Shown piece by piece: positions 1-8,203 of a DNA stretch of 64,000 nt. Within the stretch, counting starts at the first letter, position 1, and each line of letters opens with the position of its first letter. The position numbers and the translations under genes were made by a program. Source of the stretch: an uncultured Mucilaginibacter sp. (GTDB taxonomy: Bacteria > Bacteroidota > Bacteroidia > Sphingobacteriales > Sphingobacteriaceae); assembly GCA_903864275.1 (NCBI GenBank), contig CAIPFE010000056.1, positions 1 through 64,000 on the forward strand, in the 5' to 3' direction. The notes below the pieces were generated by a model. The model did not search any database, had not been told where the DNA came from, and saw nothing but the letters and a program-made list of their open reading frames with translations.

Positions 1-208
1 AATTACTTTTTGTATCGGGAAATAGTATAGCAAAACGCCCGCAACCCTATTCTGACGGCAACAATTCGAGGCTGCAAGCGGATTTCCTTGCCCCCAAAGC
101 CTATTTAATGACATTTTTTTAATGACAAATGCGATTAATTTATTGATTTTAAGCTATTTTCGTAACTGCTTTTTTATTTTTTCTAAATCTGATCGCTAAA
201 CACGTTAA

Positions 209-1297
209 ATGAATACCAAAAGAATCTTTCTTTTATTATCAACCCTGATCATAATTAACCATTGCTACTGCCAGGCAAGCAAGCAATTAGTGGATTTGGG
301 TATTGCAAAAGAAAGGATCCATAGTTATAAAGCGGCAATCACCTACTTCAGCAAAGCCATAAAAATTGACCCAAATAGTGATCTGGCTTATTATCAAAGG
401 GCGTTAGCGGAATCTGATCATAAGGATACAGCCAGTGCAAAGGCGGATTTCGGAAAAGTGATAGAAATTAATTCAAATATCGAAAAAAATGATCCTAACA
501 ATGATGCTGCCTACTTTAGGCGGGCGGTTGCAAAGGCACACACCGAAGATTATGACGGCGCTGACGCAGATTTCCAAAAAATAATATCGCTTAATCCCGA
601 CGATAAAAATATAGCAGTTGGTGATTATGCGGCATATGAAAGAAGGGGGGTCGCAAAAAACAGGATGAAAGATTACAAGGGGGCAATTGCCGATTTTGAT
701 AAAGCAATAAAAATTAACCCAAAGGATGCTGATATTTATTCGGACCGGGGCTTTGCAAAAACTATGCTGGATGACCACGAGGGGGCGATTTTGGACTGTA
801 CACTGGCGATAGAAATTAACCCTTACGAGGTTTCCAACTATATTAACAGGGGCACTAACAAAGAAGACCTGAAAGACCACAAAGGGGCGCTTGCAGATTA
901 TAAAAAGGCATTGGAAATTAACCCTGATGACGAAGAAATCTACCGGTGCAGGGGATTTGCAAAAGAAGGCCTGAGAGATTACCAGGGTGCCCTCGCTGAT
1001 TATGATAAAGCGGTTGAGATTAACCCCGACGATGAACTGGTATATTTAAATAGGGGGAATTTGAAGGACAATATGCTGGATTACAAGGGGGCCCTTGACG
1101 ATTACACAAAGGCTGTGGAACTTGCACCTGATGACGAGTCTGCCTATTTCAACAGGGGAGGGACAAGGTTTTTGATGGGCGACCAGCAGGGTGCCTGTTC
1201 AGATTGGGGCAAAGCAGGCGAATTGGGCGAAACCATGGCCCTTGATATGATAAAGCAGCATTGTCAATCATTGCTTTCTGGTAAAAAGACTCCATAA
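209..1297 (+). CDS. Exported tetratricopeptide-repeat (TPR) protein
   Basis: The 362-residue protein has a signal peptide (about residues 1-22: Lys/Arg, a hydrophobic run, then CYCQ). From about residue 25 to 345 it is made of 34-residue TPR units, each ending near an INP(D/K)D motif, with typical small-residue positions such as 'GALADYDKAVEINP'. About eight or nine units are visible, and two spacers are longer than usual (around residues 90-100 and 130-145). TPRs form helical scaffolds for protein-protein contacts, so a periplasmic or outer-membrane-associated adaptor role is likely; no enzymatic domain is present. The repeats are also visible as roughly 102-nt tandem similarity in the DNA. 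The partner and exact role are unknown. Confidence 0.9.
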   Translation: MNTKRIFLLLSTLIIINHCYCQASKQLVDLGIAKERIHSYKAAITYFSKAIKIDPNSDLAYYQRALAESDHKDTASAKADFGKVIEINSNIEKNDPNNDAAYFRRAVAKAHTEDYDGADADFQKIISLNPDDKNIAVGDYAAYERRGVAKNRMKDYKGAIADFDKAIKINPKDADIYSDRGFAKTMLDDHEGAILDCTLAIEINPYEVSNYINRGTNKEDLKDHKGALADYKKALEINPDDEEIYRCRGFAKEGLRDYQGALADYDKAVEINPDDELVYLNRGNLKDNMLDYKGALDDYTKAVELAPDDESAYFNRGGTRFLMGDQQGACSDWGKAGELGETMALDMIKQHCQSLLSGKKTP

Positions 1298-1626
1298 AAA
1301 TAAATGGCCGGCAAATGCGTTCATGTTCATTTCGCGCGAACACTAAATTAAAATTACGTGAATACCTGAAAATCAGCGAGTTCAATTTTGCAAATATTTG
1401 AAATGAATGTAAATGAAATCTCTTATCCTGAAAAAAGGTGATGAATAGGCAGTCTCCCCTTGTCCAAAAGGGGAATGCCAGTTCTTTAAACCTTTCCGCA
1501 GCGTTGGCGCTATAACAAAACAATTCAAAAATAAAATATTATATTGCCCTCTTACTATTGCCCCGTTATATAACCAATTTTTTTGACCTTGTGGTACAAC
1601 TATAAAACTACTGCAACTAATTTTTT
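1298..1626. other. Intergenic region with one short imperfect hairpin
   Basis: I see no gene in this 329-base stretch. A short imperfect inverted repeat lies at about 1452-1475 (CCCCTTGTCC followed by AAAAGGGG) and could be a remnant of a dispersed repeat or a weak terminator for the TPR gene. Just before the next gene the DNA is AT-rich; a TTTG at 1582-1585 could be a -33 element, but no clear TAnnTTTG -7 element follows at the right distance. Confidence 0.4.
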
Positions 1627-2652
1627 ATGAAAAAAAACCTGCCATTCCTGTTGATCGTTGTGCTATTTATTTTTTCATGCAGTAAAAAAAAGCCGGTTGT
1701 AAGCACCTTTGCCGGTAACGGCGCCATGGCTTATAAAGATGGAAAGAGCGACCAAGCTTCTTTTTCAAACCTTATGGGATTGGCTTTGGACGAGCAGGGC
1801 AATGTGTATGTGGCCGATTCGCGCAACAACCTCATCCGTAAAATAGGCGCCGACGGTATCGTAACGACGCTTGCCGGCAGCGGCGCTGTAGGTTCTGCCG
1901 ATGGCAAGGGAACAGCTGCTTCCTTTTTTAACCCGGTTGCCATAACCGCCGACAGAAACGGCAATGTTTACGTAGCGGATACCCACAACAGCCTTATCCG
2001 CAAAATAGGCCTGGATGGAACTGTGACAACGCTGGCCGGGAGACCGGTTGAAAAAAATAAAAGGCCCATATTTGATAATCCTATGGCTATAACCACCGAC
2101 GGGGCAGGCAATATATTTATCGCCGACTGGATACATGACCAGGTTCGCGAGATCAGTCCTGCCGGTAAAGTTACCACGGTTGCCGGCAGCGGTGACCCCG
2201 GCGCAAAAGACGGGAAGGGCATGGCCGCGTCGTTTTATTTACCCGAAGGCATAGCGGCGGACGATAAAGGCAACTTATATGTATCGGATACTTATAATAA
2301 CCTTATCCGTAAAATAAATAAGGATGGAGTAGTTACCACATTGGCGGGAAAACTTAAAAAGGGCTCCGCAAATGGCAAGGGTGCGGCTGCTTCTTTTTCA
2401 CACCCGGCCGGGATAGCAGTAGATAAAAAAGGCAACGTATTTGTCGCTGATGCAGGCAATAACCTTATCAGGATGATCAGCCCCGGGGGCGTTGTTACTA
2501 CTTTAGCAGGAACAGGGGACCGCGGCAAACAGGATGGTGACGCGGAAACCGCTACATTTTACAGGCCGCTTGGCGTGGCAACAGATACCGCCGGAAATTT
2601 ATATATCGCTGACTATCAAAATAATTTGGTGCGCAAAATAAGCAGGCAATAA
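1627..2652 (+). CDS. NHL-repeat beta-propeller lipoprotein
   Basis: The 341-residue protein starts with a lipoprotein signal peptide (lipobox ending at Cys18, 'FSCSKKK'). The rest is about six repeats of roughly 55 residues, each with the pattern 'A(D/G)..GN.YVAD...N.IRKI...G.VTTLAG', which is the NHL-repeat signature of a six-bladed beta-propeller. NHL propellers bind proteins, RNA or carbohydrate; here the protein should be anchored in the outer or inner membrane facing the periplasm or surface. The next lipoprotein gene starts 32 bases downstream in the same direction, so the two are probably co-transcribed. No catalytic motif is visible. Confidence 0.9.
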   Translation: MKKNLPFLLIVVLFIFSCSKKKPVVSTFAGNGAMAYKDGKSDQASFSNLMGLALDEQGNVYVADSRNNLIRKIGADGIVTTLAGSGAVGSADGKGTAASFFNPVAITADRNGNVYVADTHNSLIRKIGLDGTVTTLAGRPVEKNKRPIFDNPMAITTDGAGNIFIADWIHDQVREISPAGKVTTVAGSGDPGAKDGKGMAASFYLPEGIAADDKGNLYVSDTYNNLIRKINKDGVVTTLAGKLKKGSANGKGAAASFSHPAGIAVDKKGNVFVADAGNNLIRMISPGGVVTTLAGTGDRGKQDGDAETATFYRPLGVATDTAGNLYIADYQNNLVRKISRQ

Positions 2653-2684
2653 AAATCATTCGAACAGAAAATAAAATAGGAAAT

Positions 2685-4397
2685 ATGAGCAAATACAATA
2701 TAGTCATCACGGTTCTAATGTTCATGATCTGCGTCGGCTGCAAAAAGTCGCCGGTGCAGAACAATAACAATAATGGGAATAATGGTAACACCGGGGGTAC
2801 AACATATCCGCCAAACACCCAGCATATTTCGGTGCTTACCCAGCATAACGATAATTCGCGCTCGGGATTGAATAACCAGGAAGCAAAACTTACGACCGCT
2901 AATGTCAACTCGAAGACGTTTGGGAAATTGTTCAATTTAGCCGTTGATGATTATGTTTTTGCTCAGCCGCTTGTAGTTGGCAACTTGCCCATCAGTTCTG
3001 GCACCCACAACGTGGTATTTGTTTCCACCGTTGCCAATTCGGTATATGCTTTCGACGCCGATAACGGCACCCAATACTGGAAAAAGAACTATACTGTATC
3101 AGGCATGAGGCCGCCCAGCGCCAACGATATGAATTCTTCGTGGTGCAGCCCTTATAATGACATCCCCGGCAGTATAGGTATCATAGGCACACCTGTAATT
3201 GATTCGGTTGCCCAAACTATCTACTTTGTGGCCCGCAGCACTGATGGCGTAACCTTCGTGCAATACCTGCACGCGGTTAACATCACTACAGGCGCCGAAC
3301 AGCCCGGAAGCCCGGTACAGATCACCGCTAGTGTTAAGGGCACGGGCGACGGGAGTTCAAACGGCATAGTCAGCTTTGATCCGCGCCGGAACAACCAGCG
3401 CCAGGGTTTAGTGCTGGTAAATGGGGCAGTTTATATTTCATTTTCCTCGCACTGCGACTGGAATCCTTATCATGGCTGGATAATAGGGTATAATTCAAAA
3501 ACGCTGGCGCAGCAAACTATTTATTGTGATACGCCAAATGGCGAGGCGGGCGGTATCTGGGAAAGCGGAATGGGCATTGCCGCCGATGCCCAGGGCAACC
3601 TTTTTGTTGATACCGGCAACGGAACTGTTGGTTCACCTGTGCCTTATACAGAACCGGGCAATGGAACCGGTGAGGGTACCGCCAGTACGGACCCCACGGA
3701 CCTTACCAACCGTGCAGAAAGCGCGTTAAAATTAACCCCTGCAGGTTCAACTCTGACGGTGAGCAGCTATTTTACCCCGTCAAATTATTTAGACCTGAAT
3801 ATAAATGACCTTGACTATGGTGTAATGGGCACCATGCTGATCCCCAATTCCAACTTTTATTTAACCGGCTGCAAAGATGGCAACCTGTACCTGTTAAATA
3901 AGGATAATATGGGCGGATATACTATTACCGGCAACGCCGTTCAGCAAACTATCCCGCTCAATGTCACCATGCATTGCCAGCCCGCCTATTACAAAAGCAG
4001 CACCAACGAATTTATATATGTATGGTCTGAAAATGATCAGTTACGCGCCTTCCCGTTCAGTCGCGCCAGCAATACCCTGGCCACCAGCCAGGTAATTGGC
4101 CCGGGCGGCGCTACAGGGCCAACAGGTGCCGACCTGTCCGTTTCATCAAACGGCACCCTTGCCGGAACAGGTGTCCTGTGGGCAACTTACCCGATTGGTA
4201 CTAATATCAATAGCGTGGCGCCCGGTATATTAAGGGCATTTGATGCGAGTGATATTACCAAAGAACTTTGGAACAGTGGCCAAACCGTTGGCGACGAGAT
4301 AGGCTTCTACGCCAAATTTTGTTCGCCTACGGTTGTCAACGGCCATGTTTACCTTGCAACATTTACAAACCAGGTAATTGTTTATGGGCTAAAATAA
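2685..4397 (+). CDS. PQQ-like beta-propeller lipoprotein
   Basis: The 570-residue protein has a lipobox ending at Cys19 ('ICVGC') and then a low-complexity Asn/Gly linker (about residues 25-37). The body carries repeated beta-propeller motifs of the PQQ-like type, such as 'SVYAFDADNGTQYW', 'LHAVNITTGAEQPG' and 'GNLYLLNKDNMGG'. Proteins of this type are often annotated as PQQ-binding-like or pyrrolo-quinoline-quinone-like repeat proteins. I see no clear dehydrogenase active site, so a structural or binding role is as likely as an enzymatic one. It follows the NHL-repeat lipoprotein gene closely, which suggests a two-gene unit encoding two surface or periplasmic propellers. Confidence 0.85.
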   Translation: MSKYNIVITVLMFMICVGCKKSPVQNNNNNGNNGNTGGTTYPPNTQHISVLTQHNDNSRSGLNNQEAKLTTANVNSKTFGKLFNLAVDDYVFAQPLVVGNLPISSGTHNVVFVSTVANSVYAFDADNGTQYWKKNYTVSGMRPPSANDMNSSWCSPYNDIPGSIGIIGTPVIDSVAQTIYFVARSTDGVTFVQYLHAVNITTGAEQPGSPVQITASVKGTGDGSSNGIVSFDPRRNNQRQGLVLVNGAVYISFSSHCDWNPYHGWIIGYNSKTLAQQTIYCDTPNGEAGGIWESGMGIAADAQGNLFVDTGNGTVGSPVPYTEPGNGTGEGTASTDPTDLTNRAESALKLTPAGSTLTVSSYFTPSNYLDLNINDLDYGVMGTMLIPNSNFYLTGCKDGNLYLLNKDNMGGYTITGNAVQQTIPLNVTMHCQPAYYKSSTNEFIYVWSENDQLRAFPFSRASNTLATSQVIGPGGATGPTGADLSVSSNGTLAGTGVLWATYPIGTNINSVAPGILRAFDASDITKELWNSGQTVGDEIGFYAKFCSPTVVNGHVYLATFTNQVIVYGLK

Positions 4398-4417
4398 AGT
4401 TATGAGGGTTGTAAGGG

Positions 4418-4455
4418 TTTGAAGTAAAAATGGATACCCCTGGTGACTATTTTTG
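4418..4455 (+). promoter_or_regulatory. Candidate Bacteroidota promoter for the MtfA-like gene
   Basis: TATTTTTG at 4448-4455 fits the Bacteroidota -7 consensus TAnnTTTG, and TTTG at 4418-4421 could be the -33 element; the 26-nt spacer is a little long. The ATG at 4498 lies 42 bases further on. The upstream part overlaps short GTTGTAAGG-type repeat units at about 4407-4424. Confidence 0.35.
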
Positions 4456-4497
4456 CTTTTAGCGAACAATATTTCAATTTAAGGGTTGATTAATCAA

Positions 4498-5277
4498 ATG
4501 ATCATTGCCGCTGTTATTCTTATTTTCATCGTTTCCTGTTTTCTATTATTTTATTTTGAGGTTAAGTTAAAGCCTGCGCCATCTAAAAAGCTTAGTGATA
4601 CCTACAAGCGATTATTGGACGAAATGGTGGTTTACTATCAAAAATTGAACAATAAGGACAAAAAGAGGTTTGAGACAATGATCTACTCATTTTTAGCCTC
4701 AGTCCGCATTGAAGGAGTTGGAACGGAAATAAGCGATATTGACCGGGTTCTTATTGCTTCAAGCGCGGTCATACCTATTTTTGGTTTCCCCGGTTGGCAG
4801 TATAAAAACCTGACAAATGTTATTCTTTATCCCGACACTTTCGACGGTGAATTTCAATTTGAAGGTGAGGGGCGAAATATTTTGGGCATGGTTGGTTCGG
4901 GATACTTGAACGGGCAAATGCTTTTATCCAGGGCCGCTCTTATCAAAGGATTTTCGAATGCTGCCGGTAAGGAAAATGCCGCCATTCATGAGTTTGTTCA
5001 CTTGCTGGATAGTTCAGACGGCGCAACAGACGGCGTACCCGCATATTTAATGGATCATGCTTATGCCCAGCCGTGGCTACACATGATACACCAGGAAATG
5101 CACCGGATTGAAGATGGCAAGTCGGATATAAACCCTTATGCCCTCACCAATGAGGCCGAGTTTTTGGCCGTAGTTTCAGAATATTTTTTTGAAAAGCCGG
5201 AGCAACTGCAGCAAAAGCATCCTGGAATTTATGAACAGCTAAGCAAAATATTTATACAGGATCCGGCGGCGGGCTAG
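4498..5277 (+). CDS. MtfA-like zinc metallopeptidase (M90 family)
   Basis: The product is 259 residues from the ATG at 4498; a TTG twelve bases earlier is in frame, but it would sit directly on the AAGGG and is less likely. Residues 1-20 form one membrane segment. The zinc-binding HExxH is seen in 'AAIHEFVHLLD' (His164, Glu165, His168), followed by 'SSDGATDG' and a downstream 'NEAEFLAVVSEYFFEKP' segment that fits the third ligand region of the MtfA family. E. coli MtfA is a soluble peptidase of about 265 residues that binds the repressor Mlc; this protein is similar in length but adds a membrane anchor, so the physiological target may differ. It ends 19 bases from the convergent chrA stop. 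Confidence 0.85.
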   Translation: MIIAAVILIFIVSCFLLFYFEVKLKPAPSKKLSDTYKRLLDEMVVYYQKLNNKDKKRFETMIYSFLASVRIEGVGTEISDIDRVLIASSAVIPIFGFPGWQYKNLTNVILYPDTFDGEFQFEGEGRNILGMVGSGYLNGQMLLSRAALIKGFSNAAGKENAAIHEFVHLLDSSDGATDGVPAYLMDHAYAQPWLHMIHQEMHRIEDGKSDINPYALTNEAEFLAVVSEYFFEKPEQLQQKHPGIYEQLSKIFIQDPAAG

Positions 5278-5296
5278 TCAAATTGGCTCTTGCGTC

Positions 5297-6433
5297 CTAA
5301 AACAGCAATAATAAATACCCGGCGATAGACCCGCCTAATATAATAACCGCGTTATTTATTGTTCTATACTTAAATAGCACAAAAGCGCCGCAAACTGCTA
5401 TTAATACGGGTCGCCAGCCATTTAGGCTATCCCTGCCCATTTGGTAACAAACCATTACGATCAGCGCGATGGAAGCCACGTTTACCGCGTTCAAAAAAGT
5501 CGTAAAAAGTTTGGAAGTCCGCATTTTGCGGACCAATGGGTTTAAGAGGGCTACAAAAACAAACGACGGAAGAAAAATACCAATGGTGGAGACAATTGCG
5601 CCATTCACATTATTTACCTGGTACCCTATAAACGTGACGGCCGAAAACACAGGCCCCGGCGTGAATTGGCCAACAGCGATAGCATCTGTCAATTGCTGGC
5701 GCGATATAATTCCGTGGGCCACCAGCTCAGAGTCGAGAAAAGCAAACAAAACGTAGCCGCTTCCGTACAGGATGGCCCCGATCTTCAAAAAAGTTAAAAA
5801 CAAACTAATATTGACCCGGCCATAAAATTCATGATCAAAAGCAGTCGGAGCAAAAAGCGGCAATAAAACGCCGACAGCGTTATTTTTTTTAAGCCTGATG
5901 GCTGCCAGCCCCATGGCCACAAAACCAGCCCCAAACAGGATTAATATCTCCGAAAATCCCAGCATACTCAATATCAATGCCACGATACCTATTATGCCTA
6001 ATTCAATGGTTTGAAGGGATTTTTTTGCCAATGGATATATGGCAACCAATACTACAGCAATAACAGCTGGGGTAATACCGTAAATAAATGGCTGAACCTG
6101 CGGCAGCCTGCCATAACTTTTATAAAGCCACGCAAAGCAGCCGGTTATCAATACTGCAGGCATAATAAAACAAAATCCGGCAATGATCAGCCCTTTCCAT
6201 CCGCCGCGTTCCTGGCCGATATGGATAGCCATTTCGGTACTATTGGGGCCCGGGATAAGGTTGGTTGCCCCGATAAGATCAAGAAATTGCTGTTCGGTAA
6301 GCCATCCCCGTTTTATTACAACTTCCTGGCGCATCATGGCAATATGTGCGGCAGGGCCCCCAAAGGCGGTGGTACCTAATTTTAAAAAAAGCTTTGCGAG
6401 CTCTTTTAATTCCTTATTGTTTTTTTTAATCAT
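5297..6433 (-). CDS. chrA: ChrA-family chromate/anion transporter
   Basis: The 378-residue membrane protein has two homologous halves, as in full-length (bidomain) CHR transporters. The N half carries 'GTTAFGGPAAHIAMM' and 'NLIPGPNSTEMAIHIG'; the C half has the matching 'GAILYGSGYVLFAF' and 'GQFTPGPVFSAVTFIGY'. About ten to twelve hydrophobic segments are visible. ChrA proteins export chromate, and many homologues have unknown anion substrates. The gene starts 18 bases after the multicopper oxidase stop on the same strand, so both are probably one transcription unit. Chromate resistance itself is only inferred from the family. Confidence 0.92.
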   Translation of the reverse strand: MIKKNNKELKELAKLFLKLGTTAFGGPAAHIAMMRQEVVIKRGWLTEQQFLDLIGATNLIPGPNSTEMAIHIGQERGGWKGLIIAGFCFIMPAVLITGCFAWLYKSYGRLPQVQPFIYGITPAVIAVVLVAIYPLAKKSLQTIELGIIGIVALILSMLGFSEILILFGAGFVAMGLAAIRLKKNNAVGVLLPLFAPTAFDHEFYGRVNISLFLTFLKIGAILYGSGYVLFAFLDSELVAHGIISRQQLTDAIAVGQFTPGPVFSAVTFIGYQVNNVNGAIVSTIGIFLPSFVFVALLNPLVRKMRTSKLFTTFLNAVNVASIALIVMVCYQMGRDSLNGWRPVLIAVCGAFVLFKYRTINNAVIILGGSIAGYLLLLF

Positions 6434-6451
6434 GGATTAAAAGGCGTCTGT

Positions 6452-7945
6452 CTACACATAGTCGAAAAGTGCCATAAAGCCAAAATCCATGTGCAGCTGC
6501 ATGTGGCAATGAAATAAGGTCAAACCGGGATTATCAGCAATAAAATCAACCTCCATCTCCTGGAACCCCCCCAGCATCACCACATCCTTCATGATACCCG
6601 AAGTGTGCTTGCCCGCGATCTTTGTAATTTCAAAGCTGTGACGATGCAGGTGCATGGGGTGAATATCGTCGGAAGCATTACGCATTTGCAGCCGGTAGCG
6701 CTTGCCTTTTTTCAGGTGAAACATTGGCCGCATGCTTTTCATGTCAAAGGCAACGCCGTTGATCGTCCACCGGTTAAATCCATTGGCCGCGCCATTTTGT
6801 TTTGCAAAGGTCATTTTTATGATTTCGTCCGGTGCGGGGACATGTGCATTTTGTTTACCGAAGAGGGTATAATCCCATAAAAATGGCTTTGGTTTTACCC
6901 ATTGGGGCTTCCCTTTCTGCCCCTCGTATTGTACAACGGTGCCCATCCCATTACCACGGTCATCGTCAGCCAGATCGCCCATTATCCAAACACCCGGATG
7001 TTTCATTTCTACAATTGCCGAGATACGCTCCGCTGTGCCGAGCCATAAAACAGGAACTACCGCTGGATTTGGCACCGCGAAGCCATCCATTTCAACTACT
7101 TTGAAAGTATGTCCCGGCAGCGCAAGGCTCCTGATCTCGGAACCGCTCCCGTTAACGATATGGAAAAGGATGCGTTCACCATTTTTAACCAGGATGGGTT
7201 TTCCATGACCCAACTGGCGTCCGTTTATAGTAAATGTCTTGTAGCCAACCTCGTACCCTTTGGTTTTGATGGGTGACTCTTTTTCGGCCTTTTCCTGTAT
7301 CGCTTTAAGTTCAGGTATTACCGGGCCGCTTAAAAAATCGCTGGCCATATCGCCGCCGCGCATAAAGTAGGGTTCAAACTCCTTCAGCATTAAAAACTCC
7401 TCGCGGTCGTAACCGGTTGGTTTGTTTTTGGGTTCAACGTAAACGGGGCCTACCTGGCCGGAGTATTGCCCCGCGTTCAAATTCGCCCCTGCAATTGTAT
7501 GTGTATGGTAAAAACGCAGCCCCGAAGGATTGGGTACAAAAACTTCACGTCGCATGCCGTGAGGGGGAATATAGGGTGTGCCCTCTTCGGCGGAGCCGTC
7601 AACACTTACCGATATAAACTGGCCATGCCAATGAAGCTGTTCCGGCGAGTCGGTATCATTATAGATATCAACAATAGCGCGCTGCCCTTCCTTAAAGCGT
7701 AATAAAGGCCCCGGAAATTGCCCGTTATAGGTAATTGTTGATATAATGTGCTGCGGCCCGACTTCAATTAGCCCGGTTCCGATATGAATAGTATAATCAG
7801 CTTTCTGAGGGCTATATGCCAATAACTCAGCTTCCTTTTCAACAGAAGGAGCGTTCGATTTAGTAAGGTTTATCGCACTTGCGGGGAGTATGCTTGCAAG
7901 CGGCAAAACCATGCCCGCTGATCTGATGAATTTTCTTCGGTCCAT
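6452..7945 (-). CDS. Multicopper oxidase with Tat signal
   Basis: The protein is 497 residues from the ATG at 7945, which places a twin-arginine motif (RRKFIRSAG) right at the N terminus; the in-frame TTG three codons earlier is less likely. All four copper motifs are present: 'HWHGQF', 'YHTHT', 'MHLHRH' and the C-terminal 'HCHMQLHMDFGF'. In the last motif the usual axial ligand position ten residues after the Cys is Phe rather than Met, which in laccases goes with a high-potential type 1 copper. It resembles CopA/SufI-like periplasmic oxidases acting on metals or phenolics. The chrA gene follows after 18 bases, which points to a metal-related function. Confidence 0.93.
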   Translation of the reverse strand: MDRRKFIRSAGMVLPLASILPASAINLTKSNAPSVEKEAELLAYSPQKADYTIHIGTGLIEVGPQHIISTITYNGQFPGPLLRFKEGQRAIVDIYNDTDSPEQLHWHGQFISVSVDGSAEEGTPYIPPHGMRREVFVPNPSGLRFYHTHTIAGANLNAGQYSGQVGPVYVEPKNKPTGYDREEFLMLKEFEPYFMRGGDMASDFLSGPVIPELKAIQEKAEKESPIKTKGYEVGYKTFTINGRQLGHGKPILVKNGERILFHIVNGSGSEIRSLALPGHTFKVVEMDGFAVPNPAVVPVLWLGTAERISAIVEMKHPGVWIMGDLADDDRGNGMGTVVQYEGQKGKPQWVKPKPFLWDYTLFGKQNAHVPAPDEIIKMTFAKQNGAANGFNRWTINGVAFDMKSMRPMFHLKKGKRYRLQMRNASDDIHPMHLHRHSFEITKIAGKHTSGIMKDVVMLGGFQEMEVDFIADNPGLTLFHCHMQLHMDFGFMALFDYV

Positions 7946-7951
7946 ATACAA

Positions 7952-7981
7952 CAAATTTAAACATTGCCGGGCGTAAACAAA
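7952..7981 (-). promoter_or_regulatory. Candidate promoter for multicopper oxidase-chrA
   Basis: On the minus strand TAAATTTG (7952-7959) matches TAnnTTTG, and a TTTG lies 18 bases upstream (7978-7981), close to the usual -33/-7 spacing. It would start transcription almost at the ATG at 7945, so the message would have a very short leader. This is motif matching only. Confidence 0.3.
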
Positions 7982-8119
7982 TTTAAAACATAAATATTAA
8001 ACCCTATGTCCATCCGGATAAATTAGCAACCAACCACAATTTCCGTCCGCCGTCAAAACTGCCTGATTATAGCTATTTTGTTTAATAAAAATATATGGGA
8101 TTATGAAACATATCCAATA

Positions 8120-8127
8120 TATTTTTG
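8120..8127 (+). promoter_or_regulatory. Candidate -7 element upstream of the CheB-CheR kinase
   Basis: TATTTTTG matches the Bacteroidota -7 consensus. No good TTTG is seen 19-25 bases upstream, so support is partial. The CDS start at 8204 is about 75 bases downstream. Confidence 0.25.
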
Positions 8128-8203
8128 TATGTTTGACTATCACGTTACCCTCTCTGTCAGGTTTTTTTCCTGAATTCTGCCATTGTTTTTTGAAACCTGC
8201 TGA

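Noticed and set aside
1..122. Open frames at the left edge (plus-strand frame from base 3 to a TAA near 120; minus-strand ATG near 114 reading off the edge)
   Set aside because: Both are short and give no recognisable protein; without upstream sequence neither can be supported as the end or start of a gene.
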